From Streptomyces sp. JHA26 (GTDB taxonomy: Bacteria > Actinomycetota > Actinomycetes > Streptomycetales > Streptomycetaceae): a stretch of 64,000 bases of DNA. The first letter of the stretch is position 1, and the number at the start of each line of letters is the position of its first letter. This document shows, one piece after another, positions 55,704 to 64,000 of the stretch. The notes under the pieces were generated by a model. That model did not search any database and was not told the origin of the DNA. It saw only the letters and a list, made by a program, of their open reading frames with translations. Location: assembly GCF_002005565.1 (NCBI RefSeq), contig NZ_BDJC01000005.1, forward strand, positions 120,356 to 184,355, read 5' to 3'. The position numbers were made by a program, and so were the translations under genes.

Positions 55704-56195
55704 ATGCCTGCCAACGGTCAGAACCGTCACGCCCGCACCAGCCGCCTCGCCCGCAAGCTCGCCGTCGCCGGCACCGGCGTCGCCGTGCTCGCCCTGCCGC
55801 TCGTCGGCGCCGCCACCGCGTCCGCCGCCACCCCGGCCGCCACGACCACCGCCGCCACCGCGACGACCACGTACCCGGACAACCTCGACGGCTGGATCCG
55901 CGAGGCGCTGGACATCATGGCCCAGCAGGGGATCCCCGGGACGTACGACGGCATCCACCGCAACATCATGCGGGAGTCGTCCGGCAACCCGTTCGCCATC
56001 AACAACTGGGACATCAACGCCGTCAACGGCACCCCGTCCAAGGGTCTGCTCCAGGTGATCGACCCGACCTTCCGGGCGTACCACGTCCCCGGCACCTCCT
56101 GGGACTCGTACGACCCGGTCGCCAACATCACCGCGGCCTGCAACTACGCGGCCGACCGGTACGGCTCCATCGACAACGTCTTCGGCGCCTACTGA
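55704..56195 (+). CDS. Secreted transglycosylase SLT-domain protein under riboswitch control
   Basis: The 163-residue precursor starts at ATG 55704. The signal peptide (residues 1-41, KLAVAGTGVAVLALPLVGAA, cut after ASA) is followed by an Ala/Thr linker and a lysozyme-like SLT domain: WIREALDIMAQQGI, MRESSGNPFAINNWD with catalytic Glu91, and SKGLLQVIDPTFRAYHVPGT. It ends just after NYAADRYGS, at the normal end of this Streptomyces family. It should cleave peptidoglycan glycan strands outside the cell. The riboswitch in its leader links it to turgor or germination control by c-di-AMP. Confidence 0.93.
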   Translation: MPANGQNRHARTSRLARKLAVAGTGVAVLALPLVGAATASAATPAATTTAATATTTYPDNLDGWIREALDIMAQQGIPGTYDGIHRNIMRESSGNPFAINNWDINAVNGTPSKGLLQVIDPTFRAYHVPGTSWDSYDPVANITAACNYAADRYGSIDNVFGAY

Positions 56196-56255
56196 GCCAC
56201 CAGCACGCCTGGACACAACCGGATGGACTGACCCTCACCGACACGCGGCGGCGTG

Positions 56256-57065
56256 TCAGGAGGTTCCGAAGATCCGCTCGAGGACGACGGCCACGCCGTC
56301 GTCCTCGTTCGTCGTGGTGACCTCGTCGGCGACCGCCTTGAGTTCGGGGTGGGCGCCCGCCATGGCGACCCCGCGGGCCGCCCAGTGGAACATGGGGATG
56401 TCGTTGGGCATGTCCCCGAAGGCGATCGTCCGCCGCCGGCTCAGCCCCAGGCGTTCGGCGGCGAGCGCCAGACCCGTCGCCTTGGTGACCCCGCACGGCT
56501 GGAGCTCCACCGTCCCCGGCCCCGACATCGTGACCGTCGCGAGGGAGCCGACCACCGCGCGCGCCGTCGCCGCCAGTTCGTCGTCGGACAGGTCGGGGTG
56601 GCGCAGCAGCACCTTGCTGATCGGTTCGCTCCACAGCTCGTCGCGCCGCTCCACCCGCACCGCGGGCAGGGTCGGGTGGGGCATCAGGTAGCCCGGCTCG
56701 ATGAGCGTCAGCCCGTCGACGCCGTCCTGGTCGACCGCGGCGTACACGTCGCCGACCTCCGCCTCGATCTTGCCGAGCGCGGTCTCCGCCAGTTCCCGGT
56801 CCAGGGTGACCGACCACAGCATCCGGTGCGCGCCGGCGTCGTACACCTGCGCGCCCTGTCCGCACACCGCGAGCCCCGTGCAGCCGAGGTCGTCGAGCAG
56901 GGAACGCACCCTCGGTGCCGGGCGTCCCGTCACCACCAGGTGCCGCGCCCCGGCCCGGGCCACTCGCTCCAGCGCGGCCAGCGACCGGTCGGAGACGGTG
57001 TCGTCGCCGCGCAGCAGCGTTCCGTCGAGGTCGGTGGCGACGAGGGCATATGCGGTGCGGTTCAT
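56256..57065 (-). CDS. Cof-type HAD-superfamily phosphatase
   Basis: The 269-residue protein starts at ATG 57065 (an in-frame start at 57089 is weaker). HAD motif I is LVATDLDGTLL, motif II VVTGRP, and motifs III/IV GVTKATGLAL and FGDMPNDIPMF. The C2-type cap lies between residues 85 and 190. Cof/YidA-like enzymes hydrolyse sugar phosphates and similar small phosphates; the substrate here is not known. It converges with the SLT gene. Confidence 0.92.
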   Translation of the reverse strand: MNRTAYALVATDLDGTLLRGDDTVSDRSLAALERVARAGARHLVVTGRPAPRVRSLLDDLGCTGLAVCGQGAQVYDAGAHRMLWSVTLDRELAETALGKIEAEVGDVYAAVDQDGVDGLTLIEPGYLMPHPTLPAVRVERRDELWSEPISKVLLRHPDLSDDELAATARAVVGSLATVTMSGPGTVELQPCGVTKATGLALAAERLGLSRRRTIAFGDMPNDIPMFHWAARGVAMAGAHPELKAVADEVTTTNEDDGVAVVLERIFGTS

Positions 57066-57277
57066 GATCAGAGAATACGGACACCGCACCCGTCCGACTC
57101 ACCCACGACCGGATGCGCACGAGGACGTTCGCAGGTGTCCGAAACCTGACGCAACATCGTCTAAAGGCGGTTAAAGGCCTGTGCACCAGTTGGCAACAAC
57201 ATGCTCTGCCTTCTACCCCCCGGGCGGCCCCGGCGGTACCTTCCTGTTGTCCAGGGGGACTTGATCGGGGGGTCGGG

Positions 57278-58363
57278 TTGAACGGCGGACGTGTACGCGT
57301 GCTCAGGCCACAGGAGCTGGGCGAGGGGGAACGGGAGAGCTGGCGCGCGCTGCGCGCCGCGTCGAGGTCGCCGCGCAACCCGTTCATGGAACCGGAGTTC
57401 ACCGACGCCGTGGGCCGGGTGCGGCCCGGGGCGCGGGTGGCGGTGCTGTACGAGGGCGGTGAGACCGCCGGTTTCCTGCCGCACGAGCGCGGACCGCTGG
57501 GTCAGGGCCGGGCGATCGGACTCGGGGTCTCGGACTGCCAGGGCGCGGTGCTGCGGCCGGGCCTCGTCCCGGACACCCGCCGGCTGCTGCGGGCCTGCTC
57601 CCTGTCGAGCCTCGCCTTCGACAACCTGGAGGCCGAGCAGGGCCTGTTCGTGCCGTACGCCGTCGAGGAGCACGCCACCTACGTCATCGACGTGGAGAAG
57701 GGGTACGAGGCGTACGAGAGCGTGCTGCGCACGCAGTCGCCGAAGTTCCTGAAGACCACCCTCGCCAAGGAGCGCAGGCTGGGCCGGCAGGTCGGGGACG
57801 TGCGCTTCGTGTTCGACGAGCGCGAACCGGCGGCGCTGCGCACGCTCATGGAGTGGAAGTCGGCGCAGTACCGCAGGACGGGACGCCGGGACCGCTTCGC
57901 ACAGGAGTGGATCACCCGGCTCGTCGGACGGCTCGCCGAGACCCGGGCGCCCGAGTGCACGGGCACGCTGTCCGTGCTCTACGCCGGCGACCGGCCCGTC
58001 GCCGCCCACTTCGGGCTGCGCTCGGCGTCGGTCCTGGCCTGCTGGTTCCCGGCGTACGACCCGGACTTCGCGAAGTACTCGCCGGGGCTGGTGCTGCACC
58101 TGCGGATGGCCGAGGCCGCCGCCGCCGCGGGCGTCGGCCTGCTCGACATGGGGCGGGGCGCGGCGGAGTACAAGGACTCGCTGAAGACCGGCGAACTGCC
58201 CGTGTACGAGGGAACGGCGACGCGTCCGGGGGCGGGCGCCGCGCTGCAGTGGCTCGGCCGCGAACCGGCCCGCCGCGTGCACGGTTTCGTGCGCGACCGG
58301 CCGCGGCTGGCGTCGCTGGCGGCACGCGTGCTGAAGGAGGCGGCCCGGCTGCGCCGGTCGTGA
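57278..58363 (+). CDS. GNAT acyltransferase of the CelD/BcsL family
   Basis: The start is TTG 57278 with GGGGGG 5 bp upstream, giving 361 residues. The protein has the double-GNAT (FemAB-like) fold of the CelD family: RVRVLRPQELGEGERESWRA, RNPFMEPEFTDAV, DNLEAEQGLF, SPKFLKTTLAKERRLGRQVG, FAQEWITRLVGRL, then GLRSASVLACWFPAYDPDFA and the acceptor motif MGRGAAEYKDSLKTGE. Such enzymes acylate extracellular polysaccharides or glycolipids. It is the first of three same-strand genes with a GT2 and a polysaccharide deacetylase. Confidence 0.88.
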   Translation: MNGGRVRVLRPQELGEGERESWRALRAASRSPRNPFMEPEFTDAVGRVRPGARVAVLYEGGETAGFLPHERGPLGQGRAIGLGVSDCQGAVLRPGLVPDTRRLLRACSLSSLAFDNLEAEQGLFVPYAVEEHATYVIDVEKGYEAYESVLRTQSPKFLKTTLAKERRLGRQVGDVRFVFDEREPAALRTLMEWKSAQYRRTGRRDRFAQEWITRLVGRLAETRAPECTGTLSVLYAGDRPVAAHFGLRSASVLACWFPAYDPDFAKYSPGLVLHLRMAEAAAAAGVGLLDMGRGAAEYKDSLKTGELPVYEGTATRPGAGAALQWLGREPARRVHGFVRDRPRLASLAARVLKEAARLRRS

Positions 58364-58393
58364 CGGAGGGGCAACCACGAGGGGGTGGGGCGC

Positions 58394-59707
58394 ATGGCCG
58401 GAGCACGGCGTGCGCGACAGGAGACACGGCGGGAGATCGAGAGGTTCCTGAGCACCGAGCCGGTGCAGGTCGCCGAGCTGGACCTCGGCGACGGGGAGGA
58501 GGAGGCCGGCCTCAGACCGGGGCCGGGCAGTCCGCCGGTGACGTCCGGCCCGGTGTTCGTCCTGGTCCGCAGGGCGGGGCGGCCCGTCGGCACGCTGCTG
58601 GGGCGGGTGCCGGAGGGTGCGGATCCGACGCGGACGCTGGCGGAGCTCGCCCGGCGCCTGCATCCCGGGGCGCCGCCCGCGTTCGCCCCGCCGCACGGCC
58701 CGCCGTCCGCCCCGCCGTCCGCCGGTGTCGTCGTCGCCACCCGGGAGCGCGCCGGGCAGCTCGCCCGCGCGCTCGACTCCCTGCTCGCGCAGGACCATCC
58801 GGACTACGAGGTCGTCGTCGTCGACAACGCCCCGGTGACCGGCGAGACCCGCGAGCTGGTCGAGCGGAAGTACGCCGAGCGCGTGCGGTACGTGTGCGAG
58901 CCGGTCCCCGGACTCGCCGTCGCCCACAACCGGGGCCTGGCCGCCGTGCGCAGCGAGGTGGTCGCCTTCACCGACGACGACGTGGTCGCCGACCCGCGCT
59001 GGCTCACCGAGCTGACCGCGCCCTTCGCCGCCGACCCGCGCCTGGGCTGCGCCACGGGCCTGATCCTGCCCGCCCGGCTGCGCACCCCGGCCCAGGTGCT
59101 GCTGGAGAGCCACGGCGGCTTCGCGAAGGGCTTCGTCCCGCGCACGTACGACCCGCACCACCCGCCCGCCGACGAACCGCTGTTCCCGTTCACCGCGGGG
59201 CGCTTCGGCTCCGGTGCCAACATGGCCTTCCGCACGGCGGCGCTGCGCGCGGCGGGCGGTTTCGACCCGGCGACCGGCGCCGGCACGCGCGCGCGGGGCG
59301 GCGACGACCTCTACGGCTTCGTGCGCGTCCTCGCCGAGGGCCGGCGGCTGCACTACACGCCGACGGCCCTGGTGTGGCACCACCACCGGGAGACCTGGCG
59401 CGACCTGGAGACCCAGGCGTACGGCTACGGCGCGGGGCTCACCGCGTACCTCACGGCGATCCTGGTGAACCGGCCGGCGCTGCTGCCGGCGTTCCTGGCC
59501 CGGCTGCCGCGCGGGCTGGCCCACGCGCGCGGGCTGACGGCCGTCCGCGACACGGACGGCGGCGGCGCACCGGGCGACCACGACGAACGGACCCATCCGT
59601 GGCCACGGCGGCTGTCGCGGCTGCAGCGGCGGGGGATGGTCTACGGCCCGGTGGGCTACCTGCGTGCCCGGTACGCCCTGCGGTCCGCTCCGAGGGGGAC
59701 GCGATGA
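58394..59707 (+). CDS. Family 2 glycosyltransferase
   Basis: The start ATG 58394 is preferred over GTG 58385; the product has 437 residues. A 110-residue N-terminal domain with no clear family is followed by a GT-A fold: SAGVVVATRERAGQLARALD, DYEVVVVDNAP, PGLAVAHNRGLAAVRSEVVA, the DxD motif in FTDDDVVADP, and the acceptor loop ARGGDDLYGF. The end LSRLQRRGMVYGPVGYLRAR is amphipathic and may touch the membrane. It probably transfers a sugar to a cell-surface glycan. It overlaps the deacetylase start (ATGA). Confidence 0.92.
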   Translation: MAGARRARQETRREIERFLSTEPVQVAELDLGDGEEEAGLRPGPGSPPVTSGPVFVLVRRAGRPVGTLLGRVPEGADPTRTLAELARRLHPGAPPAFAPPHGPPSAPPSAGVVVATRERAGQLARALDSLLAQDHPDYEVVVVDNAPVTGETRELVERKYAERVRYVCEPVPGLAVAHNRGLAAVRSEVVAFTDDDVVADPRWLTELTAPFAADPRLGCATGLILPARLRTPAQVLLESHGGFAKGFVPRTYDPHHPPADEPLFPFTAGRFGSGANMAFRTAALRAAGGFDPATGAGTRARGGDDLYGFVRVLAEGRRLHYTPTALVWHHHRETWRDLETQAYGYGAGLTAYLTAILVNRPALLPAFLARLPRGLAHARGLTAVRDTDGGGAPGDHDERTHPWPRRLSRLQRRGMVYGPVGYLRARYALRSAPRGTR

Positions 59708-60588
59708 CGACGGCGGGCAACCGCGGCGGGGGCACACCGGGCGGCGGAACACGGGCGGGTGGCAGAGCACGGGCGGGCGGCAGAGCACGGGCGGGCGGCG
59801 ACCGCATTCCCGTCTTCCTCTACCACGCCGTGATGGACGATCCGCCCGACTGGATCGCCGAGTTCACCGTCACGCCCAAGGAGTTCGCCGTCCACCTGGA
59901 CGCGATCGTCGACAGCGGGCGCACGCCCGTCACCATCGGCGCGGTCGCCGACCACCTCGCCGGGCGGGCACCCCTGCCGCCCCGGCCCGTGCTGCTGACC
60001 TTCGACGACGGCTTCGCCGACCTGCCGGGGCCCACGGCCCAGGCGCTGGCCGACCGCTCGCTGCCCGCCACCGCCTACCTCACCACCGGGGCCATCACCC
60101 CGGGCGGCCGCAGCCTGCTGCCCCCCGCCCCGATGATGACCCTGGACGAGGCCGCGGAACTGGAGCGGGCCGGTATGGAGATCGGCAGCCACACCGTCAC
60201 CCACGCCCAGCTCGACACCCTGTCCGCCAAGGCCCTGGCGTACGAACTGCGCACGTCGAAGGACGTCCTGGAGGACGCCCTCGGCCACCCGGTCCGCCAC
60301 CTCGCCTACCCGCACGGCTACAACAGCCCGCGGGTCAGGAGCATGTCGGCCCGCGCCGGCTACGAGACGGCCACCGCCGTGCGGCACGCGCTCAGCTCCG
60401 ACCGCGACGAGCGGTACCGCATCGCCCGCCTCATCGTGCGGCGCGGCCACACCGTCGCCGACGTCGAGGCGTGGCTGGCGGGCGAGGGCGCCCGCGTCGC
60501 GCCCTACCCCGACGCGCCCCGGACGGTCGCGTGGCGGTGGTACCGGCGGGGCCGCGCGCTGCTGCGCGGGCCCGAGTTCGCGGGGTGA
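59704..60588 (+). CDS. Polysaccharide deacetylase (NodB domain, CE4)
   Basis: The 294-residue protein starts at ATG 59704, coupled to the GT2 gene. A Gly/Arg-rich leader (three GGRARA-type repeats) is followed by the NodB domain: IPVFLYHAVMDD, LLTFDDGFADLP (metal-binding Asp pair), SHTVTHAQL (HxxxH), and LAYPHGYNSPRVRSMSARAG. It lacks an obvious signal peptide, so it may act in the cytoplasm or on the inner face. It removes N-acetyl groups from amino sugars in a glycan, likely the product of the neighbouring GT2. Confidence 0.9.
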   Translation: MTTAGNRGGGTPGGGTRAGGRARAGGRARAGGDRIPVFLYHAVMDDPPDWIAEFTVTPKEFAVHLDAIVDSGRTPVTIGAVADHLAGRAPLPPRPVLLTFDDGFADLPGPTAQALADRSLPATAYLTTGAITPGGRSLLPPAPMMTLDEAAELERAGMEIGSHTVTHAQLDTLSAKALAYELRTSKDVLEDALGHPVRHLAYPHGYNSPRVRSMSARAGYETATAVRHALSSDRDERYRIARLIVRRGHTVADVEAWLAGEGARVAPYPDAPRTVAWRWYRRGRALLRGPEFAG

Positions 60589-60604
60589 CGCGGGGCGGGG
60601 CCGG

Positions 60605-61726
60605 TCACCCGTGCGGCTGGTTGAGGTACGGGTCACCGGCCGCCCCGCGCAGGGCGGCCCACGCCTCGTCGCCCGCCACCGACAGATCGCAGTGCGGCCC
60701 CGGGTCGCGGTAGTTCCACTGGAGGGCGGCCCTGACGCCCTCCAGGTCCTTGAGCACCCGGGGCACCTGCGCGTACCAGCCGGCCTGGCGGCCGGGCCGG
60801 TCCGGGTCCGAGGCGGTGCCGAACTCCGAGAGCATCAGCGGCTTGTCGTCGGAGATGTGACGGCGGATCCAGTCGTGGCTGGCCTGCTGCGTCTCGGCGA
60901 AGGTCAGCCACTTCGCCTTGTGGCACAGGTAGTAGTTGTACTGGTTGTAGCCGATCCAGTCGACGTACGCGTCCCCCGGATACATGCTCCGGAACAGGTC
61001 GGCGTGGTCCAGGTAGCCGGTGATGATCCAGGTCCACACCACGTTGTCGACGCCCAGCGCGCGGAAACGGTCGTGGAGGTGCCGGTACGCCCTGACGTAC
61101 TCCGCCGGGGTGCCGTTCTCCGGGGTGCGGGTGTCCATCTCCAGGTCGAAGGAGAGGAAGACCTTCTTGCCGGTGCGCTCCCCGTACTCCTTGATCCGGC
61201 GCGCCTGGACGTCGATCACGGAGTCGTCCAGCTCACCGTCGGCTATCCGCTTCCACGTGGGCTGCTGACGCTCGGTGCCGCCCCACCACTTGCTCTCCCA
61301 GGACAGCAGCAGCATGCGGTCCTCGCCGACGCGCTGCTCCTGCTCGGTGAGCAGCTGGCCCTCCAGGCGGGTGCCGGTGACCGCGGACATGTCGTGGTAC
61401 GTGTACACGATGTCGAGCTTGCGGCCCACGTGCTTCTCGTAGGCCTCGACCTTGTCGGCCAGGTCGGCCTTGTCGTGCGGCACGAAGGCGCCGAACCAGA
61501 CGCCGCAGGGCGGTTCCAGGAGCGCGGTGGGACGGCACTTCGGGTCGTCCCTGGGGTCCGCCGGTCCGGAGGTCTCACGGAGGGCGAGCACCGCGATCAG
61601 CACCGCGCAGGTGGCCGTGGCGGAGGTGATCAGCAGTCGTCGCCGGCCGGTCTTCCTCGGCCTGCGGTGCTGACCGGTCGTCGTCGGTTTCTCGGACGTA
61701 CGGCGGACGGGTCGAACGAACCTCAC
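60605..61726 (-). CDS. Membrane-anchored glycoside hydrolase (GH26-like)
   Basis: The 373-residue protein starts at GTG 61726, overlapping the upstream gene (GTGA). A basic N-terminus and one membrane anchor (LLITSATATCAVLIAVLALR) precede a TIM-barrel domain: PCGVWFGAFVPH, TYHDMSAVT, LLLSWESKWWGG, VFLSFDLEMDT, DNVVWTWIITGYLDHADLFR, YPGDAYVDWIGYNQYNYY and LMLSEFGTASDP (candidate nucleophile Glu). This pattern resembles GH26 beta-mannanases and related surface enzymes that trim exopolysaccharide. It is transcribed towards the deacetylase and belongs with the membrane proteins upstream. Confidence 0.8.
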   Translation of the reverse strand: MRFVRPVRRTSEKPTTTGQHRRPRKTGRRRLLITSATATCAVLIAVLALRETSGPADPRDDPKCRPTALLEPPCGVWFGAFVPHDKADLADKVEAYEKHVGRKLDIVYTYHDMSAVTGTRLEGQLLTEQEQRVGEDRMLLLSWESKWWGGTERQQPTWKRIADGELDDSVIDVQARRIKEYGERTGKKVFLSFDLEMDTRTPENGTPAEYVRAYRHLHDRFRALGVDNVVWTWIITGYLDHADLFRSMYPGDAYVDWIGYNQYNYYLCHKAKWLTFAETQQASHDWIRRHISDDKPLMLSEFGTASDPDRPGRQAGWYAQVPRVLKDLEGVRAALQWNYRDPGPHCDLSVAGDEAWAALRGAAGDPYLNQPHG

Positions 61727-62163
61727 GGAGCGGAACCCTTTCGTGCCCCCGGCACCGTGTCCGGCGTCGGGGAGGCGCGCAGGCTCGGGCAGAGCGCGGC
61801 GAGCGTGGTCAGCATGGTCAGGGTGAGCAGCGTGCGGTCCCCGCTGAAGGCGCGCGCCGCGATCAGCACCGTCGCGACGAGCACGGCGGCGCTCACGCTG
61901 AGCAGGACGGCCAGCATCAGCCGTTCCAGCAGGTCGGAGTGGCGTTCGAAGTCCGCGTCGTGCCGCTCCACGGGTCCCTCCGCCCGGCGGGCGCGCAGCG
62001 CGGGTCCGCAGATCCTGACCAGGGCCGCGCCCGGGCCGACGGCGAGGAACAGCGCGACCGCCGCCCCGCGCGGCGGTGAACCGTCGGGCAGGGCGAGCGC
62101 GGCCAGCGCCAGCCAGCCGCCGAACGCGGGCAGCATGCGGATCACCAGATCCTGTGGTGTCAT
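61723..62163 (-). CDS. Small membrane protein of the polysaccharide cluster
   Basis: The 146-residue protein starts at ATG 62163. Four hydrophobic segments are visible (MLPAFGGWLALAALALP, GAAVALFLAVGPGAALVRIC, LMLAVLLSVSAAVLVATVLI, TLLTLTMLTTLAALCPSL). I do not recognise a family. It is sandwiched between the large membrane protein at 62191 (27 bp upstream) and the GH26-like gene, with which it overlaps by 4 bp, so it is part of one operon. Confidence 0.8.
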   Translation of the reverse strand: MTPQDLVIRMLPAFGGWLALAALALPDGSPPRGAAVALFLAVGPGAALVRICGPALRARRAEGPVERHDADFERHSDLLERLMLAVLLSVSAAVLVATVLIAARAFSGDRTLLTLTMLTTLAALCPSLRASPTPDTVPGARKGSAP

Positions 62164-62190
62164 GACCGGTTCCCTTCTCGGCTCATCGGC

Positions 62191-64000
62191 TCAGCCCGCC
62201 GGTTCCAGGACGTAGAGCACGCCGGCGCTGTTCTCCGCCACGCGGGTGAAGCGCGGCGAGGCCGCGACGGACTCGCGGATCCGGGTGAGCTGGGCGCGGT
62301 CGAGCTGCCCGTTCATCTCCGAGTTGGCCATCTGCCCCTGGGTGAGCAGGAAGTAGGCCCGGGCCGGCCGCTCCACCTCGGCCATGTCGCGGGCGAGGGT
62401 GGCGGCGGGGTCGCGCACGATCTCGTCGACGTGGTGCCGGTCGTCGTCGAGGAACCAGTAGTGGTCGACGCGCCAGTACGCCTCGTAGGCCAGCGGATAG
62501 TTCCGGTTGGCGGCGACGACGAGGGAGCCGTCGGGGGCCTGGTCGAAGAGCTGCTGGACGAGGGCCACCTCCCGGGGCGGGAAGTAGTTGACGCGGTCCT
62601 TGCCGGAGTAGCTCGGCACGAACGCGAGCGTCGCCGCGAGCAGGACGAGCAGCGGCACCCACACGGCGGGGCGCGGGACGGACGCGGCGAGCCGGCGCCG
62701 GGTGGCGGCGGGGCCCTCGGCGGGCCGCCCGGCGTCGGCGGTCCCGGCGGCCAGGGTGCGCACCTTCGGCAGGAGCGCGGCGGCGGCGAAGAAGGCGGCT
62801 CCCGGCAGCATGAACATCAGCACCCGGAAGATCATCTCGCTGCCGTAGCTGCTCGCCGCGAACATCGGCAGCGGGGCCGCGGCGAGCAGCAGCAACGGCA
62901 GCGCCCGGCGCCGCAGCACCCGCTGGCGCAGCACCCCGGCCAGCGCCAGCAGCAGGACGGAACCCGACAGCAGCCGGGCCGCCCAGGAGGTCGCCACCGC
63001 GCCGGTGCCGGTGGGCGTGGTCCCGTACCCGGTCTCGACGTTGGCGCCGACGTCGCCGATGGAGCGGATCATGTCCGGCATCGCGGCGGACAGGAAGGGC
63101 AGCGCGGCCGTGAGGCACCAGGCCAGGAAGATCACCACCGTGGTGACCGGGGGGACCCAGTCGCGGTAGCGGCGCGTGCAGGCCAGGGCGACGAGGGAGA
63201 CGACGAGCATGCCGGGCGTGAGCTGGTGCGAGACGACGATGGTGGTGACCAGCACGGTGAGCAGCACCGTCCACACCGCCTGGCCCTGCCGTCCCGGCCG
63301 CCCGTCGGGCCGTCTGCCGTACCGGCGCAGGACGACGGCCAGGACGCCCAGGTGCAGGGCGAAGGCGACGGACTGCGGGGAGAAGTAGTCCTGGCCCACC
63401 CAGTCGGCGACGAAGAACAGCCACACGGCCGTCCAGATCAGCCTGCGGTCCTGGGTGAAGGTGCGGTAGATCAGCAGCAGCGGGAGCAGCAGCATCAGGC
63501 TGGAGACCAGCGGCCACCACGCCATGTACATCGCGGCGTCGTCCACTCCCAGCAGTCGCACCAGCGCCGCCTGGGCGGCGAAGAAGCCGGGCCACTGGTC
63601 GTAGACGGCCATGTCACCGAGCTGGTCGGCGCCCTGGAGCCCGCCGGAGGTGAGCAGGTGGTCGATGACCGCGTCGTGCTTCCACGCCCAGGCGTACAGC
63701 GGGGTCGGATAGAGGACGGCCTGCGTGGCCCGCTCCATCACCAGCAGGGCGAGGACGTACGCGAACGACCAGCCGTTCCCGCGGCGCGGGTCGCGGACCG
63801 TGAACCAGAAACCGGTGGTGAGCACCACGAGGCCGGCCCAGAAGGCGGGGTGCAGGGCGGTGACCAGTCCGTAGTCGTCGAGGCGCGACACGTCGGTGTG
63901 CCGCATCGCGAAGGCCCACAGGGCGAGCGCGACGAGCGGAATGACGGCGGGCAGGGCGGCGGAGGCGGCGGCGCGCACCGGCCGGGCGGCGGGGGCCGGT
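62191..64000 (-). CDS. Polytopic membrane protein, glycosyltransferase-C-like (5' end may lie outside window)
   Basis: A frame of at least 595 residues runs to the right edge without a stop; GTG 63978 is a possible start but the frame stays open beyond it. About twelve membrane helices (LPAVIPLVALALWAFAM, AFWAGLVVLTTGFWF, VVSHQLTPGMLVVSLVALAC and others) are followed by an extracytoplasmic C-terminal domain of about 150 residues (NYFPPREVALVQQLFDQAPD ...). The layout resembles GT-C-fold or O-antigen-polymerase-like proteins. It heads the minus-strand cluster with the small membrane protein and the GH26-like enzyme; a role in surface polysaccharide assembly is inferred. Confidence 0.75.
   Translation of the reverse strand, partial: PAPAARPVRAAASAALPAVIPLVALALWAFAMRHTDVSRLDDYGLVTALHPAFWAGLVVLTTGFWFTVRDPRRGNGWSFAYVLALLVMERATQAVLYPTPLYAWAWKHDAVIDHLLTSGGLQGADQLGDMAVYDQWPGFFAAQAALVRLLGVDDAAMYMAWWPLVSSLMLLLPLLLIYRTFTQDRRLIWTAVWLFFVADWVGQDYFSPQSVAFALHLGVLAVVLRRYGRRPDGRPGRQGQAVWTVLLTVLVTTIVVSHQLTPGMLVVSLVALACTRRYRDWVPPVTTVVIFLAWCLTAALPFLSAAMPDMIRSIGDVGANVETGYGTTPTGTGAVATSWAARLLSGSVLLLALAGVLRQRVLRRRALPLLLLAAAPLPMFAASSYGSEMIFRVLMFMLPGAAFFAAAALLPKVRTLAAGTADAGRPAEGPAATRRRLAASVPRPAVWVPLLVLLAATLAFVPSYSGKDRVNYFPPREVALVQQLFDQAPDGSLVVAANRNYPLAYEAYWRVDHYWFLDDDRHHVDEIVRDPAATLARDMAEVERPARAYFLLTQGQMANSEMNGQLDRAQLTRIRESVAASPRFTRVAENSAGVLYVLEPAG

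Noticed and set aside
57161..59788. An 875-codon minus-strand open frame under the acyltransferase and GT2 genes
   Set aside because: Arg/Pro/Gln-rich shadow of the plus-strand genes, which have intact motifs and ribosome sites.

Overview
The window is a high-GC actinobacterial chromosome segment, almost certainly Streptomyces. Codons end mostly in G or C, GTG and TTG starts are common, and the gene order (tRNA-Thr, tRNA-Met, rpmG and hadAB-like genes; tRNA-Tyr and yajQ; htpX; a second partial nuo operon; paired sensor kinases; korAB; a polyprenyl synthetase) matches what I remember of the S. coelicolor SCO4583-SCO4636 region read backwards. No species is assigned. There is no rRNA operon, no CRISPR array and no large secondary-metabolite assembly line.

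Left flank (1-7060): a partial TetR regulator with a perfect palindromic operator; two hotdog dehydratases behind rpmG; tRNA-Met and tRNA-Thr; a cytosine-deaminase-like amidohydrolase; an NAD(P)-binding protein; and a three-gene envelope cluster (DUF3618, holin-like, coiled-coil membrane protein).

Mobile element (7061-22531): a complete SLP1/pSAM2-type actinomycete integrative and conjugative element (AICE) inserted in the 3' half of tRNA-Tyr. The 112-bp attachment repeats differ at one base. The intact tRNA and its terminator are rebuilt at the right end. Modules from left to right are: a low-GC AIPR phage-defence gene, a GntR-NUDIX fusion (Pif-like immunity candidate), a divergent XRE-TPR regulator, an operator/promoter region, a spread/transfer operon (DUF6284, hypothetical, DUF2637, C5 DNA methyltransferase, small protein, TraB), a likely clt with nine CAGGGAG repeats, a small Spd-like protein, a primase-polymerase plus helicase replication pair, an iteron-rich region, excisionase and integrase. 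The methyltransferase gene contains a 705-nt ORF in another frame with its own ribosome site, recognisable LPTP repeats and stronger third-position GC. It looks like a real overlapping gene.

Central chromosome (22559-44700): yajQ, a GlsB-type membrane protein, an APC permease, YccF, HtpX, then nuoABCHIJKLMN on the minus strand. This operon has no nuoD, E, F or G, and NuoC and NuoI carry long low-complexity tails. Two tandem sensor kinases, partly homogenised at DNA level, and a NarL-type regulator separate it from korAB, a 2-oxoacid:ferredoxin oxidoreductase. Electron delivery from ferredoxin into the partial complex is a reasonable inference.

Right flank (44700-64000): a divergent HxlR/quinone oxidoreductase pair, RarD, a secreted M28 aminopeptidase, a TPR protein, an NADPH-dependent FMN reductase with a textbook promoter and overlapping palindrome, a two-gene ABC exporter, a LolA/RseB-like protein, a polyprenyl diphosphate synthase, a c-di-AMP (ydaO) riboswitch in front of a secreted transglycosylase-like protein, a HAD phosphatase, and an exopolysaccharide-type cluster (CelD-like acyltransferase, GT2, polysaccharide deacetylase, GH26-like protein, two membrane proteins) that runs off the right edge.
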